A stretch of DNA of 64,000 nt from Tilletia caries (lineage: Eukaryota; Basidiomycota; Exobasidiomycetes; Tilletiales; Tilletiaceae): the NCBI GenBank assembly GCA_032718865.1, contig JALUTQ010000035.1, positions 434,001-498,000 on the forward strand, given 5' to 3'. How positions within the stretch are numbered: position 1 is the stretch's first letter; each line of letters begins with the position of its first letter. Of this stretch, positions 34,714 to 45,418 are shown one piece after another. The notes under the pieces were generated by a model that worked only from the letters and a program-made list of their open reading frames with translations, was not told the DNA's origin and did not search any database. A program made the position numbers and the translations under genes.

Positions 34714-36315
34714 CTTTCGACGTATGCTCTAGCGTCTAAGCCTTTCCCTGTGGGCATATGTAACACGGTCAGCTCAGTGAGTTCGGTTAGACGCGTGTGC
34801 TTCCTATCGCAGAACTCACGCAAGGAGCAGGAATGCAGAGCGTCGGGGGGTGTGGGGGTTCGAGATTCGGCCGAGCAGTTGAGGTGGTTTTTGACAGTCG
34901 GGTAAGCTGATGTGGTGTAAGGATAACCTGTCCCAAGGGAACAGAGTGAATACGTGTGCTGGACACGAATTGCGTTCGCTCGCCGACGACCTTGATCGAA
35001 AGACTGTAGCAGAACGAGAAGGTGTTGTTGGAAAGCAAAAAGGTGTAGAAGATGAGCGGGTGAGAGGGAGGAAAAGGAAAGACGCGGGAAGGACGTGCTG
35101 CTCGAGAATCAAGCCCTCTTAAAGGCTGCACACAGAATGGGCTCGGATGAGGCGAGATTTCAGAGTCGTCGGTGACTGCTGCTGGCGACTCGTTCTGGGT
35201 TTATTCCGACTCCGATGCAAGTCAGCACAGGGTTGGAGAATAAGACTTTGTTTACGCTGTCCCTCTATGCAAGTGCGAGTTTACCTCGCGACTCGGCAGC
35301 ATGGGCAGGAAGACATCCGTGCAACGTACCGCCTCGCGGCTCGCGCATAGCGCTTCTGGCGGAGCATGGCAGGGGAGGAAGAAACACTGGATCATCGGTC
35401 ATCAACCCGAGGGTCATTCTAGCTCCGGATTCACACCGCGCCGAATGCGTCGTCGATCGAGACGCAAAGATGCTGGCGATACGTACCGGTCTCGTGGAAT
35501 TTCCTAGGTCGAGGTACGTATTGTGACCGGTGGGCGGAGTGAGTAGAGTTGGCTAGGCCCACAGACCACAGTCTGCTGGAGCGTGAGAAGTTGGCTAATA
35601 ACGAACCAATGGGCCATCAGCGTCTGGCGTGCAGCGGTACGCCGACTCAGCACTACTCACCAAAGCCCTTGATTCCAAGCTCCGCGAACGGCCCGCCTAG
35701 CCACCATTCTGACATCGGACGACTCCGAGCGCAGGACGGTCGACGGAGGTGCCCGGATTGGGACAGGCGTCAGTAAAAATTTAGAGACCGAACTGAAACT
35801 GACTCCTGTGCGTGTCAACAAAGGGAGGCTCGAGATGTTGAAAGAGAACCAAGGGAAATGAGACATGTAGAAGCGAGCCAGCTGTCCGGATTGGGTACCG
35901 TGGGAAACTTACAGTGTACATTAAGAACGGCATTCTTCTCACTCCATCGCGACAGACGAGCGAGATCCGAGTCCCAAGACTGCTGACCACCGCCTGAGGC
36001 CCGAGGCTCTGCTTCGGTACATGCACGTACTGGGATCTGGGATGATAGAGGATGAGGATGTCCCGACGTCCTGACGCCTTGTTCGCTCAGTTCCGGTTCT
36101 CAGTGAGTATGACTTCCTGTGCACAGCGTGTGCAGTGAGGGTTGGGTTAGAGCACTTGGTGCTCGCACGTCGGTGCAAGTCCGACCCGGAGCGTGGGTGC
36201 GGCGCAGACGCGAAGGGGGAGGACCCGGGGAGGTGGGTGGGTTTCTGAAGCAGCGCGAGCGAGGCAAGTCGAGCGAAGTGGTGGTTCTCGACGCGACCGC
36301 GCGCATCTTCGTCTC
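34714..36315. other. 1.6-kb intergenic region upstream of the giant gene
   Basis: No coding segment, tRNA or rRNA is supported. The first few hundred bases are the presumed promoter and 5' leader of the giant gene. It ends at the Harbinger element. I saw no convincing TATA box and no other repeat. Confidence 0.4.
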
Positions 36316-36318
36316 ATA

Positions 36319-36333
36319 AGGGGTGTTCAGTTT
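36319..36333 (+). repeat. left terminal inverted repeat of the Harbinger element
   Basis: AGGGGTGTTCAGTTT; pairs with 40132-40146 with one mismatch (G/A at base 7). It is preceded by ATA. Confidence 0.8.
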
Positions 36334-36509
36334 TGTTTTGAGCCGGCCCCTGACTTCATCATTTCGGTTACCCAAATTGAAACCCCCCGTTCTCTTCCGG
36401 TTTCCTGACTTCGCCGCGGAGCGCATGTCGTGCTGACGCGTCGCGCTTTCCACGCGTTGCTGTCACCTCTCACCTGTAATCCTCGTTTTCATTCATTTAT
36501 GTCCCCTTC

Positions 36510-38027
36510 ATGCCACGCCTATCAGAACGAGCGCGCTTGATTCAAAGTCTTTCCAGGTGCCTCCGTCTCTCGCTATCTGCCGCCGCACTCGACGAGGAGT
36601 TCCAGGCCGACGTCGAGGAAGCTGAAGAAGCTCTTGGACTCGTCGATAGCAACCGATACCTGTCTCGAGACCGTCTGCCAAACGACATGCGCGCACGCAG
36701 AACTCGCGCGCGCTGCGTGCAACACTTGTCCTGGAATGAAGACGACTTCAAACGTGGATTCCGAGTCACAAAAGCCCAGTTCGAGTACGTAGTCAGTCTG
36801 CTGGAGACGGACGAAGTCTTTGCACGAAAGGCGCGCGGTCGGCCTCAGCATCCAGTGCAATATCAAGTTCTTCTGGTCCTATGGAGATTGGCTCATTCCG
36901 GCACTGGTGCCACAGCCTTCCAAATCGCGGAGCGCTTTGGGGTCTCTGGTGAGAGTGCAACGGTGTTAATTTCATATCTCTCGTCGATGCTACAGCTGCT
37001 GACGGGTGTCCTCCACCCCTCTTTGTCATGTTCCATCGCAGAGGGCACGGTCATCTCTTGGACGGATCGCGTTCTCTGTGCGTTGATCGGTATCGAAGAC
37101 AGATATGTGTGGTGGCCATCTCTCGGCGAGCGTCAGCAGTTGAGGCAGCAGCTCAGCGATCACCACGGACTCGCTGGCTGTATCGGCTTCATAGATGGAA
37201 CACACATCAATTTCGCGGGCGCGCCCGCCCGCAAAGATGCGGCTGATTTCTTCACCCGACACCATCGCTACTCGTTCAACGTTCTGGCTGTGGTCGACAT
37301 CGACAGGCGCTTCCGATTTCTCCATCTGGGCTTTCCGGGATCCGCTCATGACCAGCGTGTTTACAGAGCGTGCGCCCTCTTTCAGGCGCCTGATCAGCAT
37401 TTTTCTGCAAACGAGTTCATTTTTGGGCGACTCAGGATACACGAGCGATGCTCATTTGGTGTCTTTGTTCCGTCGGTACCGTGGACAGGAAACACTGGCG
37501 CCGTCGCAGGTGAGCAGCCTGCAGTTCCTAGCTGGCCCGTGGCCGTCTCTTTGCTCATCTCATTTCATTTATATTATTCCCACATTGCGCCGATGCGTGC
37601 CTCATTTGACCGTCAGGTTGCCTTCAACCAACACGCATCACCACGCCGAGTCACGGTCGAGCATGCCTTTGGCATCTTGAAACTCCGTTGGCAGTCTCTG
37701 AGAGCCCTTCCAATCTCGCTCAGAGACGAGCTCGAGGAGTCGAGGGCAGCGTGCTGGATTCGAGCGTGCGTGGTTCTCCACAACCTTCTTGTCGACGACG
37801 CGGCGGAACCTGGTCAATGGCTCACGGCCGAGGAGCGCGAACTCGCTCAGCGAGAGCACGGCCCAGACTTCACTCGCTGGGAGCACGACGGCGATGCGGC
37901 GTTGCATGCTGTGGGTGCAGACGTAGGACAGTCTGCACCGCAAGAGGAGCAAGTGGGGCGCACAGAGGGACAGATACTGCGTCAAAAGGTTCAGGAATTT
38001 GCGCGAGTGTGGAGACAGCAACGCTAG
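36510..38027 (+). CDS. Harbinger DDE transposase (DDE_Tnp_4 type), one frameshift
   Basis: The reading frame from ATG 36510 gives about 500 residues. It shows the DDE_Tnp_4 pattern: GCIGFIDGTHINF (first Asp), SFNVLAVVDIDRRF with FLHLGFPGSAHDQRVY, then LGDSGYTSDAHLV (second Asp) and VTVEHAFGILKLRW (Glu). The LGDSGY block is in another frame. The T5 run at 37420-37424 has one base too many, and the following 107-nt intron (37510-37616) brings the frame back. Without the extra T the protein reads on normally into APSQ|VAFNQHAS. The enzyme would cut and join element ends in the nucleus. It is either a recently disabled copy or a homopolymer sequencing error. Confidence 0.8.
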   Translation: MPRLSERARLIQSLSRCLRLSLSAAALDEEFQADVEEAEEALGLVDSNRYLSRDRLPNDMRARRTRARCVQHLSWNEDDFKRGFRVTKAQFEYVVSLLETDEVFARKARGRPQHPVQYQVLLVLWRLAHSGTGATAFQIAERFGVSGESATVLISYLSSMLQLLTGVLHPSLSCSIAEGTVISWTDRVLCALIGIEDRYVWWPSLGERQQLRQQLSDHHGLAGCIGFIDGTHINFAGAPARKDAADFFTRHHRYSFNVLAVVDIDRRFRFLHLGFPGSAHDQRVYRACALFQAPDQHFSANEFIFGRLRIHERCSFGVFVPSVPWTGNTGAVAGEQPAVPSWPVAVSLLISFHLYYSHIAPMRASFDRQVAFNQHASPRRVTVEHAFGILKLRWQSLRALPISLRDELEESRAACWIRACVVLHNLLVDDAAEPGQWLTAEERELAQREHGPDFTRWEHDGDAALHAVGADVGQSAPQEEQVGRTEGQILRQKVQEFARVWRQQR

Positions 38028-38062
38028 GGTGCATTGTCTAGTACGGTTGATTGTAATGAACA

Positions 38063-39814
38063 CTACATGGCCTCATACATAGTTTGAGCTTCTTTCATGG
38101 CTTCGGAAAACGAGAGGTTCTCGTCTTGGTTACGAAGCTCCCGTGCCAATGCCATGATGGCGCCGAGCCTCTCCGCTTTGATCTTCGTAGCGCTAACCTC
38201 GACGTCCATCTTGGCAGCTTCGACTTTAGCTGCGTTGAGCTCGGCCTCCATCTGTCCGCGTGCCTTGGCCCTTTCTTCCATAACCAACTCGATTGCATTT
38301 ATTTTGCGCTTGGGAGCTGACGAAGAGTAGAATGTAGATAGAGAGAGAGCTGTCAGCGAGCACGAAGCGAGAAGGAACAACATGGCCTGCAGATCCATCA
38401 TGGACTCACTGTTTGAGGTGTCTTTCTTGCCAAACTTGCGGCCCGAGTCCGACGGTCGACCTTTGCCCTCCTTCTTCACTTCCTCCTTCTCCCTCTTCTC
38501 CGTAGCCTTTTGCTTTCCTTTGTCCTTCCGGCCTTCTTCCACGTTCTTTTCCGCGCCAATTTCAACTTCCTTCCCCCCTTGCTCGTCCTCTCCGTCGTCC
38601 TCTCCGCCGTCTTCTTCGTCATCTTCCTCCTGATCAGACGCCAGAAGATGACCACGCAACGATTCCCCAGCGGGGTCATCGATAGCGGAAGTGCTGTAAG
38701 ACCCTTTGGGATTGGCGGCGATACGGTCGCCCATGACCTCCGCAAGCTCGTAATAGAATGGACACATCTTACGGACCGTATCTGCAGCGCGTTCAAGAAT
38801 AGATGTAATTAGCTTTGATTCAATGCCTATGATGCCCTATGATAGGCAAGAAAGCAGCTCTACATACCCTCGACGGACGACAGCGCAAGGGCAAGTCGCA
38901 GTTGTCCCTCTTCCTCTTCATTTTCGTCGCCGTCTCCTCCGAGATCCGCCGCGTCATCCAAGACACCCTGTCCGGTCTGCTTACGCCAGTCGTTTGCGTC
39001 CCGGAATGATTTTTCCATTGCTTTGATCTACGAAAAGGTGAAAGAGAGAGCGTTCAGCGCTGTGGAGAATGTCTCTCTTGATACTGGTACTGACCTTGTC
39101 CACGACTGCCCCTGGTTTACGTATCTGCTTGATCTTAAATTTTTTCATTCGTTGAACGATGTCCTGTGCCAGTTCCTCCTGCGTGTTCCCTTCAGAACCC
39201 TTCCATTTGTCGTAGTTGTTGTCCTCCTGTAACCAGTTGAGCAGTATAGTATAGGACGAGGGATGACCTGGACCAAACGCGTCATTCTTCCATTGCGGCG
39301 TGACCTCGGTCTTGTTCTTTGATTTCGCGGGTGTGATGGGTACAGAGAGGGTCTGAATTGGATAAGGGTAATAAATCATGTTAACGCTCCTGCTGCTATA
39401 TATCAACGCGTATCATGATTCATGTATGCGCTGTACTGACCGAGACAGAGCCTGCCGCCGCGGACGACTCGCTTGCAGCAACCACGTTCTCCTCAGCACT
39501 TCCAACGACGACACCAGCGTGCTCGACTCCACTGCCACTCTCGACAGATCCCTCGTCAGTGTTGTCGATAGCAGCAGGGGATTTGTCCAGAGCAGCAGCG
39601 GAAGCAAGCGCGCTGCTATCGTCGTTGACTGCTGATGTATTGCCCTGTAATGGAATGAAAGAGCCAGTTGTCAGTGATGTTAGCAGGAGCGTTGTAGAAC
39701 CCGGTTGCGACTCACCTTGCGCCCCTTCTTGCCTGTCGTGCCCTTCTTGGCTGGGGAAGGGGCAGGATTGGCAGGCAGGCTGCTTGAAGCCTTGCGCTTT
39801 GCCGGTCCGGGCAT
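38063..39814 (-). CDS. Harbinger-associated Myb/SANT-like DNA-binding protein
   Basis: Exons 39814-39716, 39644-39441, 39352-39095, 39027-38868, 38781-38410 and 38316-38063 sum to 1,347 nt, 448 residues. A basic N-terminus (MPGPAKRKA, KKGRK) leads to a Myb/SANT-like region: SYTILLNWLQEDNNYDKWKG, later WRKQTGQGV. Then come an acidic Glu/Asp/Lys stretch and a C-terminal coiled coil (VMEERAKARGQMEAELNAAK). Harbinger elements need such a partner for nuclear import of the transposase and for binding the ends. Reading through the last intron creates a false hydrophobic helix. The ATG sits right after an acceptor, so a 5' UTR intron is likely. No break was seen. Confidence 0.75.
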
Positions 39815-40131
39815 CTGTACGACAGGGAGAAAGCATCGTCAGCGTGCGTAGGATAATCACAGGAGCGCGAGACACTCACGAGTGCAGTCTTGACTGATGT
39901 AGGTAGGTCTGATACTCTGATCGATGGCTAAGTCAAGAAGACGAAGAAGTGATGTGGATGGGGCTGGTCGCTGCTACTCAAGATGCTTGCCGCTCTGAGC
40001 GAACTCAGGATTTACGGAAGAAAAGTTCGACCGATTTCGGCTGGTTGTGAACTCAGGGAGCTTTCATATGGAGGCGTCTGATTTTGTCTGAGTTCGTCGC
40101 AAATAATCTCCGGAAACTCGCGAACTCAGAG

Positions 40132-40146
40132 AAACTGAATACCCCT
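40132..40146 (-). repeat. right terminal inverted repeat of the Harbinger element
   Basis: Read on the minus strand it is AGGGGTATTCAGTTT. It is followed on the plus strand by ATA, matching the left flank. Confidence 0.8.
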
Positions 40147-40383
40147 ATAATAAAATTTTCTTCGCTCTCCTTGCTTCCTCCACTTTCTCTCAAGGCTCAG
40201 CGTTCCTCTTGCGTGCGCAGAACTAACAATTCCGCAGCGTCCATCACGGATTCACGGAACGGCGATCAAACCAAAACGGCACATACCGTTCCTGCTTGCA
40301 TCTCCGCCGCAAATAGAACCACTGGGCGAGTGAATTCAGTTGACGGAGTCCTACTCTGGCTCAAGAACGCAAGGAAGGGGAGT

Positions 40384-42572
40384 ATGCCCCGTGCAGAGTC
40401 CTCCGCAGGGAGTACGTGCTCCTCTCTCGGGCCGCAGCCGGAGTCTGTGCCGGCGCTTCCTGCAAAATTCGCCAATCCAGCATTGTACGATGTCCTGAAA
40501 CAGCGATGCTCGTTACCGCCCTCCCTGGTCAAGGACATTCGAAGCCTTGCCGCCGATCCAACCTTAGGCTCAGCATTGAGAGAGCGAGAACGGCTCTGGG
40601 AAACTCAGAGTTTGCGGGACTCAGACCGAGGTCGAGATATTGCTCAGCCGGGATGCGCGTCAGTCTCTACTTCGGCGGTATCAAACGAGGATGGTGTCGC
40701 ACAGCAGCATGCTCCCGCCGGCGTAGCAGGCACGGAGGCAGCGGAAAATTTTCTTCGCGTGTCTGAAGAAGAAGACGAAGGGCAGGCTCTCAGCAACAAA
40801 CGAAGAAAGCTGTCTCAAATCGTACACACTGCCGCGGCGATATCGACTCCAGGGCAAACATTGTCCGAGCACGACAGCGGAGGCCGAGGGCGTCCATCCG
40901 AAGGGTCAGGCCCAGCCAGTCTCTTGAGCATCGGACCTAGTCCCAGCCTGCAAGCCCGATTATCCAGCTTCGACGCTTCGCTTCCGACGGCCTTCCGGTG
41001 AGCATCCCTTCCATTTCTCTCTTTCTATGCCGAAACTGCCCAATCGGACACCCCTTCTGGACCCTGGGGACTGACCCTCCATATTTTCGACACCTTCAGA
41101 TTGTCCACTGCACGCTCTCACCCGTTCGCTTCCGGGCGTATCTCACATGGAGAAGGTGCCATCATCCAGCCGGTACGTTGTCCCAATGCCTTGTGCCAGA
41201 CCCACAGCCTTCTGTTTCTGAACCTTGGTTGTGTGGCCCTTGGGACTAGACCGAGACTCGGAAGATCATCTCATGCTCGCACAGCCTCGAGTCCGGGCAC
41301 CTTATCAGGTCCAACAGATCCGACGATGCATCTGAACCGCAGGAACGCCTTGTTGTCCGCCTCTCCGTATCGTCCATGCACGCTTCAGGCGGGCGCAGGA
41401 AGGCGGTCCCGTCATCCAAGAGCGACCCGGACACAGGCGGCCAAACCGCCGTAAGAGACGGAGCTTTGTCGCCACTTGTGAATCAAGAGGTGGAGGTTCT
41501 CGCCTCGATGTCTCTCGCAGCTCTCGGCGACGCGATTGTTTGCCCGACCCGTCGCTTGCCGGTCTCGTTGCCTTCCAACTCGACCGATGCTGGAGGTGGG
41601 GCTGAGCTCAACTTCATTGCGGCAAGTGGCCGCGTCTATCTTCCGCCAGATGCCTCAGACGCTGAACGGCGAGCGTACGTACCGAACCTACCTTTGTCCC
41701 TCGGATACAAATAAACTTGTTTGGTTGCTGACCTGTCTTGCCTTCATTTCTCCGCCTTGGGAAACTCTGGGTGCAGTTCGCTGAGAATCTCCCATGGGAG
41801 CGGTATTATCCCGTCCACGTCCGAGACGCTGGCGAAGGACATCGGTGACATGCGTCTGTGCGACCTCCCCGATCTCCGGGCTGGACAAGACCTGTTTCTG
41901 CTGCATTGTGGGAGTTGCACCCATCTTCTCACCGTTTGCCAGATTTGGTACGTAGACCTTCCCTTCCTGACGACCATCTTTGCGGCCTGATGGCATCTTT
42001 GAAGTGCATGCTGATTGCGTGACTTGGGACGACTTGTATGCGCTTCCAGTCTTCATACAGCCAGCGACCCTCCTACCAGCACATACCCACGGACGATCTC
42101 CCTGCCGCACGCAGCGTTGAGGAACCCGATGGTGAGCATGATGATCAAGAAGCGCTTCCACCCAAACGTGCTCAGTCCGATGCTATGCGGCATCTGCGAT
42201 ACATGGCCTGGTCAGGTCGTGCTGCTGGGCGGAGCCGACGTGCGTCCTTACTCGAAGAAAAGGCAAGCTCCTGCCTCTCGGGGCAGCGATGAAGAGCAAG
42301 AGACGGAGACGGCCCCGACGACGACGAGTCCCCTGCAAGGTGTGGGTGAAGAGGCGCTCGTCTGCTGTGCCGGCTGCTGGAGAGAGTGTGGTGGGGATGT
42401 CGAAGCTTTGGGTACGGACAATGGATCGACAGCGGATAGTCAACGCAGCAAGAAATCGTCTGCGGCGCGCAAAGCAAAAGGCAAGGCGGCGGAGACCAGG
42501 GCCAAGCTGAAGATTTCACACACTGAACGAGAGCATGAGGACGAGCGATGGGACGCATTACCGATTCGATAA
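40384..42572 (+). CDS. SNAPC3: snRNA-activating protein complex subunit 3 (SNAPC3-like)
   Basis: Exons 40384-40997, 41100-41172, 41250-41674, 41777-41947 and 42050-42572 sum to 1,806 nt, 601 residues. The C-terminal half carries the SNAPC3 signature: MSLAALGDAIVCPTR, ELNFIAASGRVYLPP, MRLCDLPDLRAGQDLFLLHC followed by GSCTHLL (the family's F.DL.LR.G..Y.Y.H.G.CEH), RFHPN, and the terminal zinc-binding pattern CGICDTWPGQVVLLGG with a later CCAGCW pair. SNAPc binds the proximal sequence element of snRNA promoters. The N-terminal 220 residues are poorly conserved, and the first Met of the frame outside the transposon was taken as start. The tail is Lys/Arg-rich. Confidence 0.8.
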
Positions 42573-43443
42573 AGAAGAGGCCAGAGTTCTACCTTCTGGT
42601 GTCCTTCTCGGGGACTCAGCTCGTTTGCAAATCCCGCACACCTTCGCTGTCGAGGAGCGCGACGACGGCCTGCTTGGCGACAGTCTGGGCCTCCTTGCGA
42701 GCCTCGGGCGCGACTGTGCCGTCGTTCTGCTCTTGGACGGGATGAACCGCGCTGAATCGAGGAGCGTCAGGGAAGGACACCAGGCAATCAGATACACACG
42801 AACATGTGCTGTTCTTCCTTCCAGACGTCAATGCCGACCCATGCGTTGACGATCAAATGCACCTTTCTGATCAACTTCGACTTGGCTTCGGCATGGTTGA
42901 GCCGGTCGGCTACCTTACATAGTGAGTGTTCTGGTACGCGTGAAAGGCCTCGTCAGCTGTTTGAGCGCCGACGGAAGGAGCTTCGAAGAGGACTTGGTCG
43001 GACAGCATGTTTGTGCAAGCTGACGGCGAGGAGAGAGAACGCTAAAAGGAAGGGGATAAAAAATCAAGATTTCACGCTCCGCGCTCCACAACGGCCCACT
43101 TTATACTACTGCATCATAAACAGCGTCCCGAGCGGGCCCCCTTCCTGCTGACAGCAGCTCGGCGCTCAGCGCTGCCGCTCAGCATTGATTCGGGTCGTGC
43201 GGTCACCCGGCGTCGATCAGCGCTCATCCAAGGGACCAAGGATGGTGTTGAGTCGGAACGGTGCCGGAGCGGTACGCGTCTCCCAACCGACACGCGACGC
43301 GACGCGTTTCCTTCTTCACCTCTCGCGAAAGGGAAGACACAGAAAGAGCAACACTGACCTCCTCGCCGTCGACGATATCGTACACACATACATACATCTG
43401 CTCTCGACTCTGCACTCGTCCAAGGAAAGAGGAGTGATCGGCA
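42573..43443. other. 871-bp interval, possible short minus-strand gene not resolved
   Basis: On the minus strand, ATG near 43009 opens MLSDQVLFEAPSVGAQTADE for 30 codons up to a GTAAGG. Downstream minus-strand pieces look coding (KLIRKVHLIVNAWVGIDVW; then VQEQNDGTVAPEARKEAQ ending near 42616). I could not join these into one frame with convincing splice sites. It could be a small mitochondrial-type gene or a relic. The part next to 43444 is the NSE1 promoter. Confidence 0.3.
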
Positions 43444-45189
43444 ATGGCAGAGCATCTCGTCAAGTCCATGTGGCTCCAGGCCATCATGTCGCGCCGGCTC
43501 GTCACCGACAAGGAGTCGCGCGCCATCTACAACATCGCATGCAAGACCGTCGGACGTGAGTTATCATGAATGCACTCCGGTGAGCGAGAACAGGTGCCAG
43601 CTCAGCTTTCCTTTTCTCTTCTTGTTGTTGTTCTGCGTGTGACAGTGCCGACGGAAAACTACAGAGACGATCTCAGCATGATCGTCGAGGCGCTTAGCAA
43701 CATCGGTCTCGAGCTCAGACAGATGCAGGACGAGGTCGACGGGCGCACAATGGTCGGAGTGGTACGTTCCCCCATGTTTGACGAGCGGTCGAACGCGACA
43801 GCGTATCAGAGTTTGGACTGACGTGCTTCTACTCCGTTTCCTGTTCGGATCGCGCGCATGTAGGTCAATGCAAAGGGCGACGCGCTGGCCCAACTCGGGA
43901 CTGGGTACACCCCCGCTGAGCTGGTCTACATCAAAGCATTGGTACGTCCACATTTGCGCGTCTGGAGTGAGGGGATCTTCCAATCACTTCACGCCCCTCT
44001 TACATGCGATCTTTCGTCCCTGCGCAGATCGAAGCCATCTACACAGCACCGCGCTCATCCTACAGCGTATCCTCCCTCGAGGCGCTCGCAATCGAGTCAG
44101 ATAACTCGCTCACGAAGAAGGCGCGCGAGGAGGTACTTGCCAACCTCGTCCGACACGATTGGCTCCGGAAATCAAAGTACGTTTCACACTCTCCTTCCAC
44201 ACGCTATGAGTAGGGTGCCGGCTTGCACTCCAGATTCATGCACATGGCTTGACCTGACTCCTATCTTGCTTCTTTTTGGGGGGAAACAGGAGCGGTCGTT
44301 ATGCATTGGGTGTACGTGCGGTGATGGAGCTTCAGACTTACCTGAAGCACGAATACGAAGACAACGCGCTGCAATGCTTCATATGCAACGACATCATAAC
44401 CATGGTGAGTGAGCCAGCACTCTACAAGCATCCTCCTCTCTCTCTCTCTCTCACTTTCAAGCCGCGGGCTCAAACACGACTTCTTGCTCTTCTTTTTCCG
44501 CGGCAGGGCAACGTCTGTGCGACTGACACGCCTGAGCAAAGCTGCGTCGTGCAGGTACATCTCCACTGCGAGGCGCGTCTCAAGGCCAGGGCGAGCCAAC
44601 TCCACCTGGCGGGCAAATGTCCCGAGTGCAAGCAGGATTGGCAGCCGTGGCCGTTTGGCCTCCCAGCAGCTGAAGAACTGTAAGTATTTCGTCCCCGTTA
44701 CTCCCCTTTTTCACTGCTCTGTTCCCTTTGTCTTTGCCGGAAGGGCTAACAAGCTCACCGCTCTCTGTCAACCGCTCCCCCCACAGCGCCAAGCGGAAGC
44801 CCGCATTTGGAGCCAGCGACGGAGGAGTCGTGGACGACGACAACTTTGACGACGCTGATGATTCGACTCAAGCAGCCGCAGCCTCATCTACGCGCCCAAG
44901 GCGGGGTAATGCTGCCGCGGACACTAGCACCAGTAGCCGCAAACCCAGCGCGAGATCGCGTGGGAAGAAGAGAGCTCGGGATGATGATGACGATGAGGAG
45001 GAGGAGGAAGAGGAAGGAGGAGAGGAAGACGAGGAGGAGGAAGTGGCTCCCGCGCGCGGTGGACGGCGAATCGCGTCAGGATCGCGGTCAACAACGACGG
45101 CATCAACGAAGAGACGATCACCCCGGAAGAGCGGCAATTCGTCGAGAGGAGGAGGATACGTCGACGATGAAGTCGAAGATTCCGAGTAG
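43444..45189 (+). CDS. NSE1: SMC5/6 complex subunit NSE1 (RING-like E3)
   Basis: Exons 43444-43555, 43646-43761, 43864-43941, 44028-44176, 44290-44404, 44507-44679 and 44787-45189 sum to 1,146 nt, 381 residues. The N-terminus (HLVKSMWLQAIMSRRLVTD) is the first winged helix that binds Nse3. A second winged helix follows (LANLVRHDWLR, SGRYALGVRAVMELQTYL). Then comes the variant RING: CFICNDI, a Cys before VVQVHLHCEARL, and KCPECKQDW. The last 130 residues are an acidic/basic tail (poly-Asp/Glu, then KRRSPRKS). Nse1 with Nse3/Nse4 forms the SMC5/6 subcomplex that binds DNA and supports ubiquitin ligation in repair. Confidence 0.9.
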
Positions 45190-45418
45190 AATCACGCTAT
45201 GACTCCCGCCCGGCGGGGGTCAGCCTTTCTGTATTCATGCTCCTTCCTTTTCTTCCCTTTCCTTCCCTTTTCTTCCTTTTCCCCACTCGTCGAATGCAAG
45301 TCCGCATACACTTCTCAACGCAGAGAGTCAACATTGGAGGATTGGATTGGGCAGCTGGAAAGAAAATATTGCAAGGGTTACATACGAGCAAGGGCAGCCC
45401 CATCGTGTCCGCGTTTTT

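Larger units (their letters stand above)
36319..40146. mobile_element. PIF/Harbinger-type DNA transposon, 3.83 kb, both ends present
   Basis: The left end AGGGGTGTTCAGTTT (36319-36333) and the reverse complement of the right end AGGGGTATTCAGTTT (40132-40146) match at 14 of 15 bases. Both ends are flanked by ATA (36316-36318 and 40147-40149), a 3-bp target duplication. Trimming the first base gives TAA/TAT, close to the TWA target typical of the superfamily. Inside are the two expected genes, a DDE transposase and a Myb/SANT-like protein, converging on each other with 35 bp between stops. The right end lies about 240 bp upstream of the SNAPC3 start. Confidence 0.85.

Noticed and set aside
36130..36195. 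tRNA-like stretch (TAGAGCACTTGGTGCTCGCAC region)
   Set aside because: It lacks a standard T-loop sequence and an acceptor stem that pairs; no anticodon arm could be placed.
36510..38027. Unspliced reading of the transposase as one intact protein
   Set aside because: It would lose the LGDSGY block with the second catalytic Asp and include 107 nt of obvious intron; the frame is open only because the extra base and intron length add to a multiple of three.
38317..38409. A transmembrane-like helix (LFLLASCSLTALSLS) in the Harbinger partner protein
   Set aside because: The segment is bounded by GTGAGT and TCGTCAG and splices out with the frame preserved, so it is an intron.
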